Shown one piece after another: positions 9,345 through 21,009 of a stretch of DNA of 64,000 bases. The translations under genes and the position numbers were made by a program. The DNA is from Bombyx mori (lineage: Eukaryota; Arthropoda; Insecta; Lepidoptera; Bombycidae). Numbering within the stretch: the stretch's first letter is position 1; each line of letters opens with the position of its first letter. The notes under the pieces were generated by a model, which worked only from the letters and a program-made list of their open reading frames with translations, was not told where the DNA came from and did not search any database. Location of the stretch: positions 8,930,501 to 8,994,500 of the forward strand of contig NC_085126.1 of assembly GCF_030269925.1 (NCBI RefSeq), written 5' to 3'.

Positions 9345-9712
9345 AGAGCAACATAAGCTACTTCTTATCTCCAATCTCCTGAATCTTTGATCCTCTCATC
9401 TCCTTTTTATCATCGCACCTCCCGCGATCGGAGCAGAGTTCATCCATATTACCTGGAACCGCTGCGTTCATCGACAGTGCGTTTTCAAAGATCTTTTTTG
9501 CCACGTACCATCCGGCTTTGGAATGAACTCCCCTCCACGGTGTTTCCCGAGCGCTATGACATGTCCTTCTTCAAACGAGGCTTGCGGAGAGTACTTTATG
9601 GTAGGCAGCGGCTTGGCTCTGCCCCTGGCATTGCTGACGTCCATGAGCGACGGTGACCACTTACCATCAGGTGGGCCGTATGCTCGTCTGCCTACAAAGG
9701 CAATAAAAAAAC
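9345..9712 (+). mobile_element. 3' end of a BMC1-like LINE with C-terminal coding remnant
   Basis: A plus-strand frame from about 9387 encodes the C-terminal end of a LINE polyprotein. The segment RSFLPRTIRLWNELPSTVFP followed by YDMSFFKRGL is the typical terminal motif of Jockey/CR1-type LINEs. It runs into the family 3' tail (ggcagcggcttggctctgcc ... tctgcctacaaaggcaataaa). The element is heavily 5'-truncated, with no reverse transcriptase or endonuclease remaining. It shows that the many short tails elsewhere in the window are 3' ends of this LINE. Confidence 0.85.
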
Positions 9713-9793
9713 CTACAGAAAACAACATTGACTCTATTCCCTAACCACGCGTTCGTGACCATAAAAGCTAGCATTTAGTTAGATCGAACTCAC

Positions 9794-9889
9794 CTTAAAG
9801 AATACTTCTACACCGTAGATGAGGAAGAACACGACAACGATGAAGAGTAGAACGGCGTAACAACCATTGAATATGTGCTGGTAGAAGGT
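9794..9889 (-). CDS. Copy A exon 2: transmembrane helix exon
   Basis: Minus-strand exon of 96 nt (32 codons), phase 0 at both ends, between a gtttattatttgcag acceptor and an AAG|gtgagt donor, both strong. It reads TFYQHIFNGC, then a helix of Val/Phe/Leu/Ile ending IYGVEVFFK. Joined to exon 3 it gives VEVFFK-LRGEFLKE without interruption. The FNGCYA...LIYG pattern resembles a helix of the THH1/TOM1/TOM3 family; this is a resemblance, not a proof. It lies far from the other exons (4.3 kb and 8.6 kb introns), and its copy B counterpart must lie right of the window. Confidence 0.85.
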
Positions 9890-9902
9890 CTGCAAATAAT
9901 AA

Positions 9903-10194
9903 ACATATATAAAAATGAATTGCTGTTCGTTAGTCTCGCTAAAACTCGAGGACGGCTAGATTGATTTGGCTAATTTTGGTCTTGAATTATTTGTGGAAGT
10001 CCAGAGAAGGTTTAAAAGGTAGATAAATATGAAAATGCTCGGAATTAAACAAAAATAACAATTTTGTTTTTCCTTTGATGGTTCCCCCCGTCGGACGGAT
10101 TCCTTTTGTTTGTTTTAAGTTTACTTTATACAAAAGCTTAGGTCTTTTATTTATCGATTGAGGCACTACGAAGTCTGCCGGGTCAGCTAGTAAA
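9903..10194 (+). mobile_element. Helitron-like non-autonomous element (CTAGT end, family 1)
   Basis: Starts tatataaaaatgaattgctg, contains ttcgttagtctcgctaaaac and ends gtctgccgggtcagctagta. The CTAGT-type 3' end is typical of Helitrons. Related copies at 14870-15160 (minus), 34222-34473, 34828-35116 and 40036-40273. Confidence 0.75.
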
Positions 10195-10376
10195 CAATAA
10201 TATTATTTAGAAAAACACTGAGCACGTGCTTTGAGGAATTGTTTGAAATAATTCCGTATTTTCTTGATTATAATCCCCAATGTGAGTTTCCGGAGTTCAT
10301 GCTTGCAACGCACCATCCGACTCTGACGTGAACTCCATTCCGCCGTAGTTCCACATGTCTACTTCAGATGGTTTGT

Positions 10377-10623
10377 ATTTTTTTTTATTGCTTAGATGGG
10401 TGGACGAGCTCACAGCCCAGCTGATGTTAAGTAGTTACTGGAGCCCATCGACATTTACAACGTAAATGCGGCACCCATCTTGAGATAAAAGTTCTAAAAA
10501 GTCTCAGTATAGTTACAACGGCTGCGACACCCTTATAATCGAAACGCATTACTGCTTCACGACAGAAATAGGCAGGGTGGTGGTACCTACCCGTGCGGAC
10601 TCACAAGAGGTCCTACCACCAGT
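10377..10623 (-). repeat. Bm1 SINE
   Basis: Minus orientation, A-tail (ttttttattgcttagatggg) to cctaccaccagtt. No tRNA-like head. Confidence 0.9.
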
Positions 10624-11154
10624 TCATATGTGCAAAATACATTAAATTAAAATTCCATCATATTATCCCAATAAAAGTATGATACAAACAGATTCGTATG
10701 AGGGCTTCTTATAAAAAACACTAGGTATAGTTATTAATTTCTTAAAAGCGTTTCCAGTAACAGCCAATCAGCAAACATCCATAGTATGAATCAGACGTTG
10801 TATTAAAACATAATTACTGTATTTAAACAGTGTGTTGATCCCGTCCTTTAAGGATCATAATCCACTAAACAATTACAGATATCAAATACTTCGACGAGCT
10901 CACGTGCACCGACCCATTGTTCTTGTCTTAAATTTTATTTACAGATATACCTAATTCAACACACTCAAGGTGCAGACATTGCAATTACGTTTTTCAATGT
11001 TGAATTAATCTAATTACAGGTAAACCTCTTTTAACAAGGTGTTTTAATTTAAAGCACGGTTTCACTGTAACATGCAGATAAAAAATTCCCAAAACCTTTT
11101 TATAGCACGTTACTTCTACAACATTATAACGATATTTTTGTTTTTAAATATATA

Positions 11155-11281
11155 TATTTTATTGCTTAGATGGGTGGACGAGCTCACAGCCCACCTGGTG
11201 TTAAGTGGTTACTGGAGCCCATAGACATCCACAACGTAAATGCGCCACCCACCTTGAGATATAAGTTCTAAGGTCTCAAGT
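11155..11281 (-). repeat. Bm1 SINE 3' fragment
   Basis: Minus orientation, 3' third only (ttattgcttagatgggtgga to ataagttctaaggtctcaag). Confidence 0.9.
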
Positions 11282-11404
11282 AATAAATAATAATTATAAC
11301 AAATATATATTAACAAATAATTATTTAGAAAATTTCATTATGCACTATGAACACACAATATATGGGAATTACTGAAGTTTTACCGCTTATTTTTTATATT
11401 TAAA

Positions 11405-11500
11405 AAAGACAAGCATACGGCCCACCTGATGGTGAGTGGTTACCGTCGCCCATGGACTTCAGGAATGCCAGGGGCAGAACCAAGCCGCTGCCTACCGAAA
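11405..11500 (-). repeat. BMC1-like LINE 3' tail
   Basis: Minus orientation: gcatacggcccacctgatgg to gggcagaaccaagccgctgc. Confidence 0.85.
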
Positions 11501-11509
11501 TTATTAATT

Positions 11510-11595
11510 TATTAATAATGAATATATTCCATTATAATATTTAATTTATTAATAATGAATATATTCCATTATAATATTTAATTTATTAATATATT
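11510..11595. repeat. Short tandem duplication, AT-rich
   Basis: A block of about 37 bp (ttaataatgaatatattcca ...) occurs twice in a row plus a partial third time. Confidence 0.75.
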
Positions 11596-12044
11596 CCTTT
11601 AATACTGTATAAACTATTATATGTATGTATGTATGTATGTATATAATTTTTTTTTTGTGTATGTATTCGTAACTTAATATAAATTTAATTGCACCTACCA
11701 CTATTCACTCTGCACTACCTTTGGTTGACTGGTAGAGAATGCCTTAGGCATTAAGTCCGCCAATGTAAATTTTACATGAAGTGTAATAAATAAATAAAAT
11801 ACATACAGGCATAGTTGATTCATTTAGAAAAATTACTCTCCTTTTTGTATTGACTTCTAGTCTCATATAACGCGGTATCGCACAACACGCGACTTTGTAG
11901 GAACGCATCTACCGTGTTATAAGAGGGTTACCTGTATATACGTGTGAAGTGAAACTTCTAATGCGACTTCCAAAGGTAGCGTTGAACGTTTAACGCTAGG
12001 GGAGGGCCCGCTAAGCAAGACTTAGCTAATTTACTTTTATTTAT

Positions 12045-12304
12045 TTTTTCTACCTAAGCTGGTAGCCTAGAGAGGCTATTCCAGCGTAACCGTAACTAGT
12101 AGGTGAGCTCACGGGGCTCAAACCTGATGACGTTGCTAACACGAACCCTAGCAAGAGCCGTGCTTCGCAGAATCTACCACCGGATCGGAAACGCGACCCA
12201 CTGAGAAGATCCGCCGAGAAACTCAGTGGGCTGTGTCTGAGAGTTAATTTACTCGTCGAGCCCTTCGTCGCAAGCGACGGGTTCGACGAGAACGGTGACC
12301 GGAG
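12045..12304 (+). repeat. Repeat X (catcggaaacgcgac family), copy 1
   Basis: Common dispersed repeat. It runs from ctaagctggtagcctagaga through accaccggatcggaaacgcg and gaaactcagtgggctgtgtc to the gacgagaacggtgaccgg end. Probably the 3' part of a LINE or a long SINE; I cannot name the family. Other copies in this window at 13665, 18978, 22133, 24200, 26402, 28712, 41870 and 55198. Confidence 0.8.
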
Positions 12305-12529
12305 CTAATTTACAATACACGCTCTTGATATTGTCGATGTCAATTAACGTTGGTGAACAGTTCGATCTGTTATATCCCTAGCCCGTATAGACTAATGCTT
12401 ACCAAACACTTTACTCATCATAAGCCCTCTCACAGTGATTTCATGAGAACATATTACCAGGCTCAGTTCGGGTCAGATATTCATTGAAGTGAGACGTTTA
12501 CCAATATTCCTCGCTATCTCCAAATTATT

Positions 12530-12966
12530 TTATCTATATATCTATATATTAATACGTGAAGCAAAAACTTTGTATCCCTTTTTACGAAAATTGCACGGAC
12601 GGAGGAGTATGAAATTTTCCACACTTATAGAGAATATAGAGAAGAAGTGCACAATGCTAAATTTTTTTTGAAGTAATGCATAAAAGATACATTAAATCAA
12701 TAAAGAAAACATTACACACACTACATACCATGTACTTGACGCATGACGCACACACGCATGCATACTATTTATTGTCAAACTTTTGTTCTTGACGTCTGTT
12801 GTCAAATTGAGAATAGATTAAATATTGTTTATCTTTGTTAATTTTTTTTAGTATAGTCTTGGCGAAATTTGTGTTTATAAAAGTATAAAATACAATCATA
12901 ATAGTGTACAAACTTACAATTCCAATTAATTATAGTCGAATTTCGACTACTGCGGGACCTCTAGTT
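12530..12966 (+). mobile_element. Helitron-like non-autonomous element (family 2, gcgggacctctagt end)
   Basis: Starts atctatatattaatacgtga, contains gtatgaaattttccacactt and ends gactactgcgggacctctagt. Copies at 27143-27604, 35310-35729 and 37620-38031, with a diverged one at 38033-38331. No ORF except short frames. Confidence 0.75.
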
Positions 12967-13416
12967 ATAATTAGTTATTCATTATAAATATTGTGTAGTG
13001 TCGAATAAATCCTTTTTTAAAAGGAGTTCGGCCTTCTCACTACTAACAGATCGTATCTTCGACAATAATATATCGGTATACAAGAATTTCTCAAACCAAT
13101 AATTAGGTTATACCGATGCAACATTTGTGCCCAGTAAATTAATTAGCATTCGGTACTAAGTTATTCGCTTACATCGTCAAGTAAACAACATTTATGAATG
13201 TGTGACACGTTCATCCATTAACTACTGTTAATGGAACTACGTTGCATATATGGCATAATAGTATTGGCGTATTTAGAACACAAATACATAATTTGAACGA
13301 CAAAGTTATTGCGATAAAGTATCCAGAAATCCTACAGAAATTATCGGTACCCGAGTGGAATTCATGAATGCATAGAGGATTTAATCTTTAACAAATAATT
13401 GCTGTATAAATATTAC

Positions 13417-13480
13417 TGTTACACCGGTAAGAGTAACGCCATCTATCGCCGAAGAGCAGAAACGAATATCGAAACAGATA
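13417..13480 (+). repeat. Fragment of an LTR (TGTTACRCCGG start)
   Basis: Matches the first about 60 bases of the LTRs at 26202 and 51882 (ccggtaagagtaacgccatc, tatcgccgaa), then breaks off. Confidence 0.7.
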
Positions 13481-13664
13481 CGAGAAGACGGGTTATTTTG
13501 ATAATATCCTGAAAAGCATATTTTTTTTGTTTTTTTAAACTATCATTTTTTGACACAAGCAGGTAGGTACACTATTTATTCCGATCAGAGTTACATTTCA
13601 ACTAATGAAATAAATAACGCATCAATAACTCGTGCGACTCAGTGTGTGTGCGCGTGTCGTTTCA

Positions 13665-14140
13665 CACCGGTCATCGTTCTCGTCGAACCCGTCGCTTGCG
13701 ACGAAGGGCTCGACGAGCGAATTAACCCACAGACACAGCCCACGGAGTTTCTCGCCAGATCTTCCCAGTGGGTCGCGTTTCCGATCCGGCCGTAGATTCT
13801 GCGAAGCACGGCTCATGCTACGAATGGTAAACCGTCGACGTCGCCCAAAGCACGTCGTTACGGATCCTCCTGATCCATTAACGGTACTTTTAGGCACCAC
13901 AAGCACCGGTCACCCTCCTCGTCGAAGACGTCGCTTGCGACGAAGGGCTCGACGAGCGAATTAACCCATAGACACAGCCCACTGAGTTCTCAGTGGGTCG
14001 CGTTTCCGATCCGGTGGTAGATTCTGCGAAGCACTGCTCTTGCTAGGGTCAGTGTTAGCAACGTCATCAGGTTTGAGCCCCGTGAGCTCACCCACTAGCC
14101 TGGTGACGCTGATATGATCTCTTTACCATCAGCTTATGTA
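13665..14140 (-). repeat. Repeat X, two copies fused (minus)
   Basis: A first partial copy (13665-13815) runs into a second, fuller copy (from about 13816). The second again begins with the coding-side block gacgaagggctcgacgagcg at about 13937 and ends gtgagctcacccactagcct. Confidence 0.75.
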
Positions 14141-14299
14141 GGAAAAAAAACTGTGCTTCAAACAGCTGACATCACGTGACCTTTTTCAAGTTCAGAGAAC
14201 CCTCTTGATTAGGCTGGCAGTATCATGTTTGATGCGTTTACATATAACTTCCGTTTGCCTAAAGTTGTTATCGAGATTTTTATATTTTTTTGTAAATCC

Positions 14300-14582
14300 G
14301 TGTAATAAAAATCAAAAACCCGCAAATTATAATTTGCGTTATTACTGATGGACTTCTTATGAGTCCGCACGGATAGGTACCACCACCCCGCCTATTTCTG
14401 CCGTGAAGCAGTAATGCGTTTCGGTTTGAAGGGTGGGGTAGCCGCTGAAACTATACTGAGATCTGAGAACTTATATCTCAAGGTGGGTGGCGCATTTACG
14501 TTGTAGATGCCTATGGGCTCCTGTAACCACTTAACATCAGGTGGGCTGTGAGCTAGTCCACCCATCTAAGCAATAAAAATAA
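14300..14582 (+). repeat. Bm1 SINE
   Basis: From gtgtaataaaaatcaaa through the body to the gcaataaaaataaa tail; the tRNA-like head is missing. Confidence 0.9.
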
Positions 14583-14869
14583 ATTTTTGATTAGTGTTTT
14601 CCTTTTTCGTGCATTGCATTGGCTTATGATTTACCTTTGTGAGATAAAAGTTATTCAAGATTACTCAAGTGACCTCGACCTAGGAGACAAAGTTTGTTGA
14701 TAGCACGCCAAAGAGGGTGATGATATCACAGGTACAGGGCTTATTTGGCGGAGAAAAACGTACTCTAAGTGCGCAATCAGTTCGAACAACCAATATTCAT
14801 AACTTTACTTCCGATACAGATTGGATCTTTTGATATGTGGCCAGTCTTATTTTTTATTGCATACTAGCT

Positions 14870-15162
14870 CACCCGGCAGACTTTGTAGTGCTTCAATCGA
14901 TATAAAACATAAAACACCTATACTTTTGTATAAAATAAATTTAAAACAAAAAAAATGAATCCGTCCGACGGGGGACACATCAAAGGAAAAACAAAATTGT
15001 TATTTTTATTTAATTCTGAGCATTTTCATATTTATCTACCTTTTAAACCTTCTCTGGACTTCCACAAATAATTCCAGACCAAAATTAGCCAAATCGGTCC
15101 AGCCGTTCTCGAGTTTTAGCGAGACTAACGAACAGCAATTCATTTTTATATATATAGAAGAA
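14870..15162 (-). mobile_element. Helitron-like element (family 1)
   Basis: Minus orientation: tactagctcacccggcagac at the left is the CTAGT end reversed, and gaattcatttttatatatat is the start. Confidence 0.75.
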
Positions 15163-15620
15163 GAAGATAGAAGATTACGGCACCTTGCGTAAAACATAAT
15201 TCGAAAGTTGGCAGAAGAATACCTTGTTCGTTGTGTTCAAGTACTCTTTATCCCTAAACGACTATTCTAATGGAACATTATCTACAGCTTTTGGCTTGAT
15301 AGTGATACCCTGTGGCCTGATATACCCTGTATTTGGATAAGAAAATATTTTGTATAATTCCACTTGCCACTTTACTCTCATCGACGTGAAATGTATACAC
15401 CCAGACAAAGTATAAAGTTGCTCAAAACAATATTGGTTAATGTTTACTTTACTTAAGTGATAAGAATTTTGGAGTCTTTGTATGGTCATTGCGATAAGGT
15501 AATCTGTGGCAGCTGGTGATCTCAATTTAGGCTACAATATCAACTAGTATTGCTATATATTTGGTGCACACAACTGAATATGTTCCACTTTTCGCAGATA
15601 GGATTGTACCTAAAGTTTAA
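15163..15620. other. No recognised gene
   Basis: Contains an 87-codon minus-strand frame (15262-15525) without recognisable domain or splice support. Nothing else seen. Confidence 0.4.
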
Positions 15621-15626
15621 GGGGTT

Positions 15627-15868
15627 TTTTTTATTGCCTAGATGTGTGGACGAGCCCACAGCCCACCTGGTGTTAAGTGGTTACTGGAACCCATAGACAT
15701 CTACAACGCAAATGCGCCACACACCTTGAGATATAAGTTCTAAGGTCTCAGTATAGTTACAACGGCTGCCCCACCCCTTCAAACCGAAACGCATTACTGC
15801 TTCACGGCAGAAATAGGCGGGGTGGTGTTACCTACCGGTGCGGACTCACAAGAGGTCCTACCACCAGT
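15627..15868 (-). repeat. Bm1 SINE
   Basis: Minus orientation, tttattgcctagatgtgtgg to cctaccaccagt. Confidence 0.9.
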
Positions 15869-16019
15869 AAAAAGTAATGTTAGGCGAATACATACAGTGA
15901 GGAGTATATTAAAAGAAGTGTCAAAATCGACTACATGATTGCCAAAATTAGAGGTGGGACGTGTGCGTGGTTTGAACACGTGTTGTGAAGAGATGAAATA
16001 CACGTTACCAGAAGGTCGA

Positions 16020-16910
16020 TGAATTTAAATTTGGATAAACTATAATTTAAAAAAAAACTGGTGATGTGAATATATTATGTATCCGCAGTGAATTTAAATA
16101 TAACTAAAAAATCGGTTGCCTGTATAGTCAGTTTACTGACGATAGTTGAATGTGACAACGTCATAAGAAAATACTGATGGAATGGTTTCATTTTTCAATT
16201 ATCGCAATTATCGTTGCTATAAACAATTGACACCACATTCACTTTTCACTGAACTTCATACTTGACGAAAACATGTCAATGTATTATTGTATAGCAGCTG
16301 TCCACGCGGGTGCATCGCTCACTCAAGTAGGAGGGAGACAGATGTCGCCGAACGTGGAGGCTGATTGTGGCTCTTTGTCGCTCGTTGCGCGCTCTCACTT
16401 GCACTTCAAGCCTTAAATGGAACGCCTCAATGAGTCATGTTTTTTCGTGCGTGCAGCCGGCTCTATTGAATTATAAGACGTTGTCACGTCAAAATATGAA
16501 AGGAATGGAATGAAATAGAATCAGATACAGCATTTGGATATTTCTAATAATTTTCGTCAGCGATCTGGTGTTAGGAATTACCGTAACACACTGATACCAT
16601 CTTGAGACGTAGAAACAGCATCGAAGTTTCAATCATATTGGTACAAAGACTGATGCACTTAGGATGATGGATTCACCACGAATGATTGGTTCGTATAACA
16701 AATCCTATGCCCTTATGATTAGCAAAAGATTATCATTGATATACTCGGGTCTAAGAATAATCTAACGATATAATCTAAGTTTATTGGTACAATTTCGAAA
16801 TCGCCGACAGACCGCAAACCGCAACTGTGCATCGCAATAGACTCTTCTATTATTCGTGTGCGAAGAATATTTTGAAGCCGGTCGGCACTGTCATGATACC
16901 CGGAGCAATT
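16020..16910. other. Apparently single-copy intron DNA
   Basis: No exon or transposon found. A patch richer in CpG at about 16300-16470 stands out from the AT-rich surroundings but has no supported function. Confidence 0.4.
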
Positions 16911-16916
16911 TTTTTT

Positions 16917-17160
16917 GTTTTTTTTTTATTGCGTAGATGGGTGGACGAGCTCAGCCAACCTGGTGTTAAGTGGTTACTGGAGCCTATAGACAACTACGAC
17001 GTAAATGCGCCACCCACCTTGAGATATAAGTTCTAAGGTCTCAAGTATAGTTACAACGGCTGCCCGACCCTTCAAACCGAAACGCATTACTACTTCACGA
17101 CAGAAATAGGCGGGGTGGTACCTACCCGTGCGGACTCACAAGAGGTCCTATCACCAGTAA
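16917..17160 (-). repeat. Bm1 SINE
   Basis: Minus orientation, ttttttattgcgtagatggg to gaggtcctatcaccagt. Confidence 0.9.
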
Positions 17161-17900
17161 TTACGCAAATTATAATTTTCACAAATTCATTTCTATTCAC
17201 AAAATTAACGAAAGCTTAGTACTCTAGCCTATCTAGGATCTATGTACGGCGTATGTATATAAGAACTAAAAGTACATAAAAGTGCGAAGTTAATTTAACC
17301 CTAAATATGGACTGATGTAAACATATTTTACAAAATAAATCGAAAAGTTAATGTTATTTTTATACCACGTGTAAAGACTCGATTCATCAAAAAACACCAC
17401 ATACAAAGAAAAATACAACATCTTCGTGGAAATAGATACGTTACTTTGTAACTTGGTAAGCACTAAAAAGCATACAAACTGCTCATTGTTATAATAACTG
17501 TTGTCATTGTATAATACAATTGTGTTTATAAATAACATTGCAACCCTTATCTGTAAGATCTACAAGTGCCTGCAACTTATTAATGTCACGATTGTGAAGA
17601 CAAGGATCCTTCAAAAATCATATATGAAGAGAGAATAGAGACGGTGACTGAGGTAATGTTCTTGGTACTACAGATAAGTTGCCAGTACCGGTAACTACGG
17701 TAATGGGTAATGGCTTAAAATACCACCGGTACTAGCAGCTACGCAAGGATAGGTACCATTGTCCTGCCTGTTACTGGAAGATTAGGACATCCGTTATACA
17801 ATACAATTGAGACTCTAATATGGCCGCGGCAGCATTTACTTTGTAATGTCGATGAGGCCTGAGTTGCAAGATTATCCGGCTGGTATCACTGTCTATATCT
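17161..17900. other. No recognised gene; possible old SINE fragment
   Basis: AT-rich. At about 17740-17800 a weak match to the Bm1 core (ggtaccattgtcctgcctgt). Otherwise nothing recognisable. Confidence 0.4.
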
Positions 17901-17920
17901 GGCAACTGCACCAAGTCGTC

Positions 17921-18356
17921 GAAGTCGTCGTGGCCCAAAGGATAAGACGTCCGGTGCATCGCTAGATGCGAATGCATGTGTTCGAATCCCGCAGGCGGAT
18001 ACCTATTTATCTAATGAAATACGTACTTATCAAATGTTCATGATTGACTTCCACGGTGAAGGAATAACATCGTGTAATAAAAATCAAAGCCGCAAAATTA
18101 TAATTTGCGTTGGTTGACTGGTGACCTCTTGTGAGTCCGCACGGATAGGTACAACCACCCTGAATATTTCTGCCGTGAATCAGTAATGCATTTCGGTTTG
18201 AAGGGTGGGGCAGCCGTTGTAACTATACTGAGACCTTAGAACTTATATCTCAAGATGGGTGGCGCATTTACGTTGTAGATGTCTATGGGCTCCAGTAACC
18301 ACTTAACACCAGGTGGGCTGTGAGCTCGTCCACTCATCTAAGCAATAAATAAAAAA
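17921..18356 (+). repeat. Bm1 SINE, near full length
   Basis: Complete from the tRNA-like head (gtcgtggcccaaaggataag, gttcgaatcccgcaggcgga) through the linker (cttccacggtgaaggaataa, caaaattataatttgcgt) and body to the gcaataaataaaaaa tail. It is a good local reference for the family. Confidence 0.95.
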
Positions 18357-18394
18357 GTGACTTTAGTGTCGCATCACACGGGTCACCAGCCACT

Positions 18395-18428
18395 CACATG
18401 CGGACTCACAAGAGGTCCTACCACCAGT
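18395..18428 (-). repeat. Bm1 SINE small fragment
   Basis: gcggactcacaagaggtcct accaccagt only, in minus orientation, just beyond the full-length copy. Confidence 0.75.
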
Positions 18429-18495
18429 AAAGTATCACTTGCTAATAACCCTAAAAAAAGTTTATCAACATCCCAATAATTCAAGAGATACGTAC

Positions 18496-18645
18496 CCTCT
18501 TCTCGGCAGAAGTATCAGCGATGTTCGTTGTAAGGACCTCGGCTGCCAACAACGAGTAGTTGATGAGGTTGAAGGTAACGAAGGCCAGGAACGATTTGGA
18601 CAGGAACCTTGGACTCTCCCAGCGGATGTTGCGAAGGTGAAACAC
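18496..18645 (-). CDS. Copy A exon 1 (most upstream one found): membrane protein N-terminal part
   Basis: Minus-strand exon of 150 nt (50 codons), phase 0 at both ends, between a cttttgtcgtacag acceptor and an AGG|gtacgt donor. It begins VFHLRNIRWESPRFLSKSFL, followed by a hydrophobic stretch (AFVTFNLINYSLLAAEVL) and a polar end (NIADTSAEKR). Phase and content suit a position upstream of exon 2, but at least one further exon with the start codon must exist; I did not find it. The link to the downstream exons is inferred from phase, strand and membrane character, so it is less certain than exons 3-9. Confidence 0.75.
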
Positions 18646-18977
18646 CTGTACGACAAAAGAAAAATACACAATGTAGTTGAATCGATGTTATTATGCCCTG
18701 CGGTCATTGCGGTGCGCTTTAAAAAAATATCTGTTTTTTTTTAAATATTAAAACCGTATTTTTATTGCGCTAGTAACGTACATTAGCCCACGTCCCATCT
18801 GGTATCGAGCAGATACCGAATCTCATTAACGTCAAGAGTGTCTCACCCATCTTAAGACTTGAGGTCAAAGTTGAATTATTTAGTATAAGGGCTACCCATC
18901 TATTCAACTAGAAAGGTGTGTTTGATACATGGCACTGAAGCCTGCGCATGCATCACTATACGCCCTATCATCTTTTA

Positions 18978-19185
18978 TTTTTCCTACCTATACTGATAGC
19001 CTTGAGAGGCTATTTCAGCTTCGTCCTAACCTATAGGTGAGCACACGGGGCTCAAACCGGAGTGTTGCTAACACTGGCCCTAGCAAGAGCACTGCTTCGC
19101 AGAATCTACCACCGGATCGGAAGCGCGACCCACTGAGAAGATCCGGCGAGAAACTCAGTGGGTGTGTCTGTGGATTGAGCCCTAT
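18978..19185 (+). repeat. Repeat X, copy
   Basis: ctatactgatagccttgaga through ccaccggatcggaagcgcga to aaactcagtgggtgtgtct. Confidence 0.8.
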
Positions 19186-19189
19186 CATC

Positions 19190-19630
19190 AGTGAACTCCG
19201 TATAACCATGGCAATGTGCTGATATAGTACTCAGAGAACGCTTCCATCCATGTTCGGGTGAAATGAAATGATTTTTATTTCTCGTAAGGTATTGTGGGAC
19301 TATAAAACCATCTATCTATAGTTACTTTTTGAAAAAATAAGACAGATTCGTTCACGCCCAATACCAGTTTAACTAAGACATATTTTCTTCAACTCCTCAG
19401 GGCAAGCCTCTAAGTATGATATCAGTGTATTTCGATCGCCAATAGGCATTTACTAGTGGTGCTTTGGAAACACGCGTTCTGGTTATTGAGATATTTTTGA
19501 GATTTTGACATTCTCGAAGCAAATCTACCGCACTACTGTACACCAAGTGGATTATGAGGTTTTACATCCACCTACGCAGTAAAAAATAACAAAAACTCGA
19601 GCGCTATGTAATAGAATTGAATGTCGACCC
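19190..19630. other. No recognised gene
   Basis: AT-rich sequence without exon or repeat signature that I can identify. Confidence 0.4.
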
Positions 19631-19631
19631 A

Positions 19632-19815
19632 GGTCTTTTTTTTATTGCTTAGATGGGTGGACGAGCTCACAGCCCACCAGGTGTTAAGTGGTTACTGGAG
19701 CCCATAGACATCGACAACGTAAATGCGCCATCCACCTTGAGATACAAGTTCTAAGGTCTCAAGTATAGTTACAACGGCTGCCCCACCCTTCAAACCGAAA
19801 CGCATTACTGCTTTA
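19632..19815 (-). repeat. Bm1 SINE
   Basis: Minus orientation, 3' part (ttattgcttagatgggtgga to ccgaaacgcattactgcttt). Confidence 0.9.
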
Positions 19816-20029
19816 CAACGACATTGCGACACGCTCTTGGGCCAGCGTTTTCTGTATATCTGTGCTTTAATTTACGAGTTCGCAATGAGCACTTATGATT
19901 AGCATGGCATATGATTATTCTCCTCTGTTTAAGTAAAAACCCCTCAGCATTTTAAAAAGCACAACTACTCGAAATATTCCCCACCGTAACCTAAAGGAAG
20001 ACTACAGAAAAATACGGTAGGTAAAAAAC

Positions 20030-20142
20030 CGTAGGCAGCGTCTTGACTATGCCCCTGGCATTGCTGATGTCCATGGGCGGCAGTAACCACTCACCACTAG
20101 GTGGGCCGTAAGCCCCTCTGCCTACTGGAGCAATAAAAAAAA
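20030..20142 (+). repeat. BMC1-like LINE 3' tail
   Basis: ggcagcgtcttgactatgcc to tctgcctactggagcaataaaaaaa. Confidence 0.85.
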
Positions 20143-20148
20143 TTATGT

Positions 20149-20392
20149 ATATCGACGCTTGAAAGGCAAACGTGACTAAGCGACAATGCGTGAACTTTAC
20201 AGTAGACTAATTTAAAGTTGAAATACCAGAAAAAAAATCTATTTTAACGAATCTAGCTGTAGGATTGGAATGATTTCAATAGACCTAAAAGAAATATGTA
20301 TTTTTTGCGCATCGAATATGGTTATTGCCTATCATTTATGTACAAAGCAGTTACTGTCGCTTAGTCACGTTTGCCTTTCAAGCGTCGATATA
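20149..20392. repeat. MITE with 37-bp terminal inverted repeats
   Basis: Starts atatcgacgcttgaaaggca aacgtgactaagcgaca and ends with its reverse complement. No ORF. A second copy at 52817-53056 has the same ends and about the same length. Confidence 0.85.
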
Positions 20393-20727
20393 TTCTAATT
20401 TAAAAAAAAACTTCAAACAAGGTAAAACAAACGCAACATTGTCTTAGAAAACAAAATTTTCGTGACAAACATTTATTTAGTATGAAACGAGTTAAAGACG
20501 AAATGTTTGTTTGATGACAATGCCGTTCGATGACTTTGTATGGACGAAAAATAAATTAAATAATTCCTTTGTTCATCTATTTACTTTAACCCTTTGAAGT
20601 CCTGAATCCACACGTGTTGTACATATAAAATAGTTACGTCTTACGTTAGTCTTAGGACCACAAAGGCTTAAAGAGAGAGAGAGAATTTTTGTTTTAAATA
20701 ATCATTAACAATTTCATTCATTTTCAG

Positions 20728-20840
20728 TAGGCAGCGGCTTGGCTCTGCCCCTGGCATTGCTGAAGTTCATGGGCGACGGTAACCACTCACCATCAGGTGG
20801 GCCATGCGCTCGTCTGCCTACAGGGACAATACAAAAAAAA
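20728..20840 (+). repeat. BMC1-like LINE 3' tail
   Basis: ggcagcggcttggctctgcc to gtctgcctacagggacaata. Confidence 0.9.
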
Positions 20841-21009
20841 ATAACAAGCACATTGAGGTTAATGTAACGGGTTCTAGATAGTTCTAGATATTTCGGCGCT
20901 GTTGCAACTTGCAATATAGAAAAAGCAGAGCCGCGAAATATTAAAACTCTTTTTTTCCCTATACCTAATACTTACAATAGGTATCTTATAGTAGTAATCT
21001 TCTTTGACG

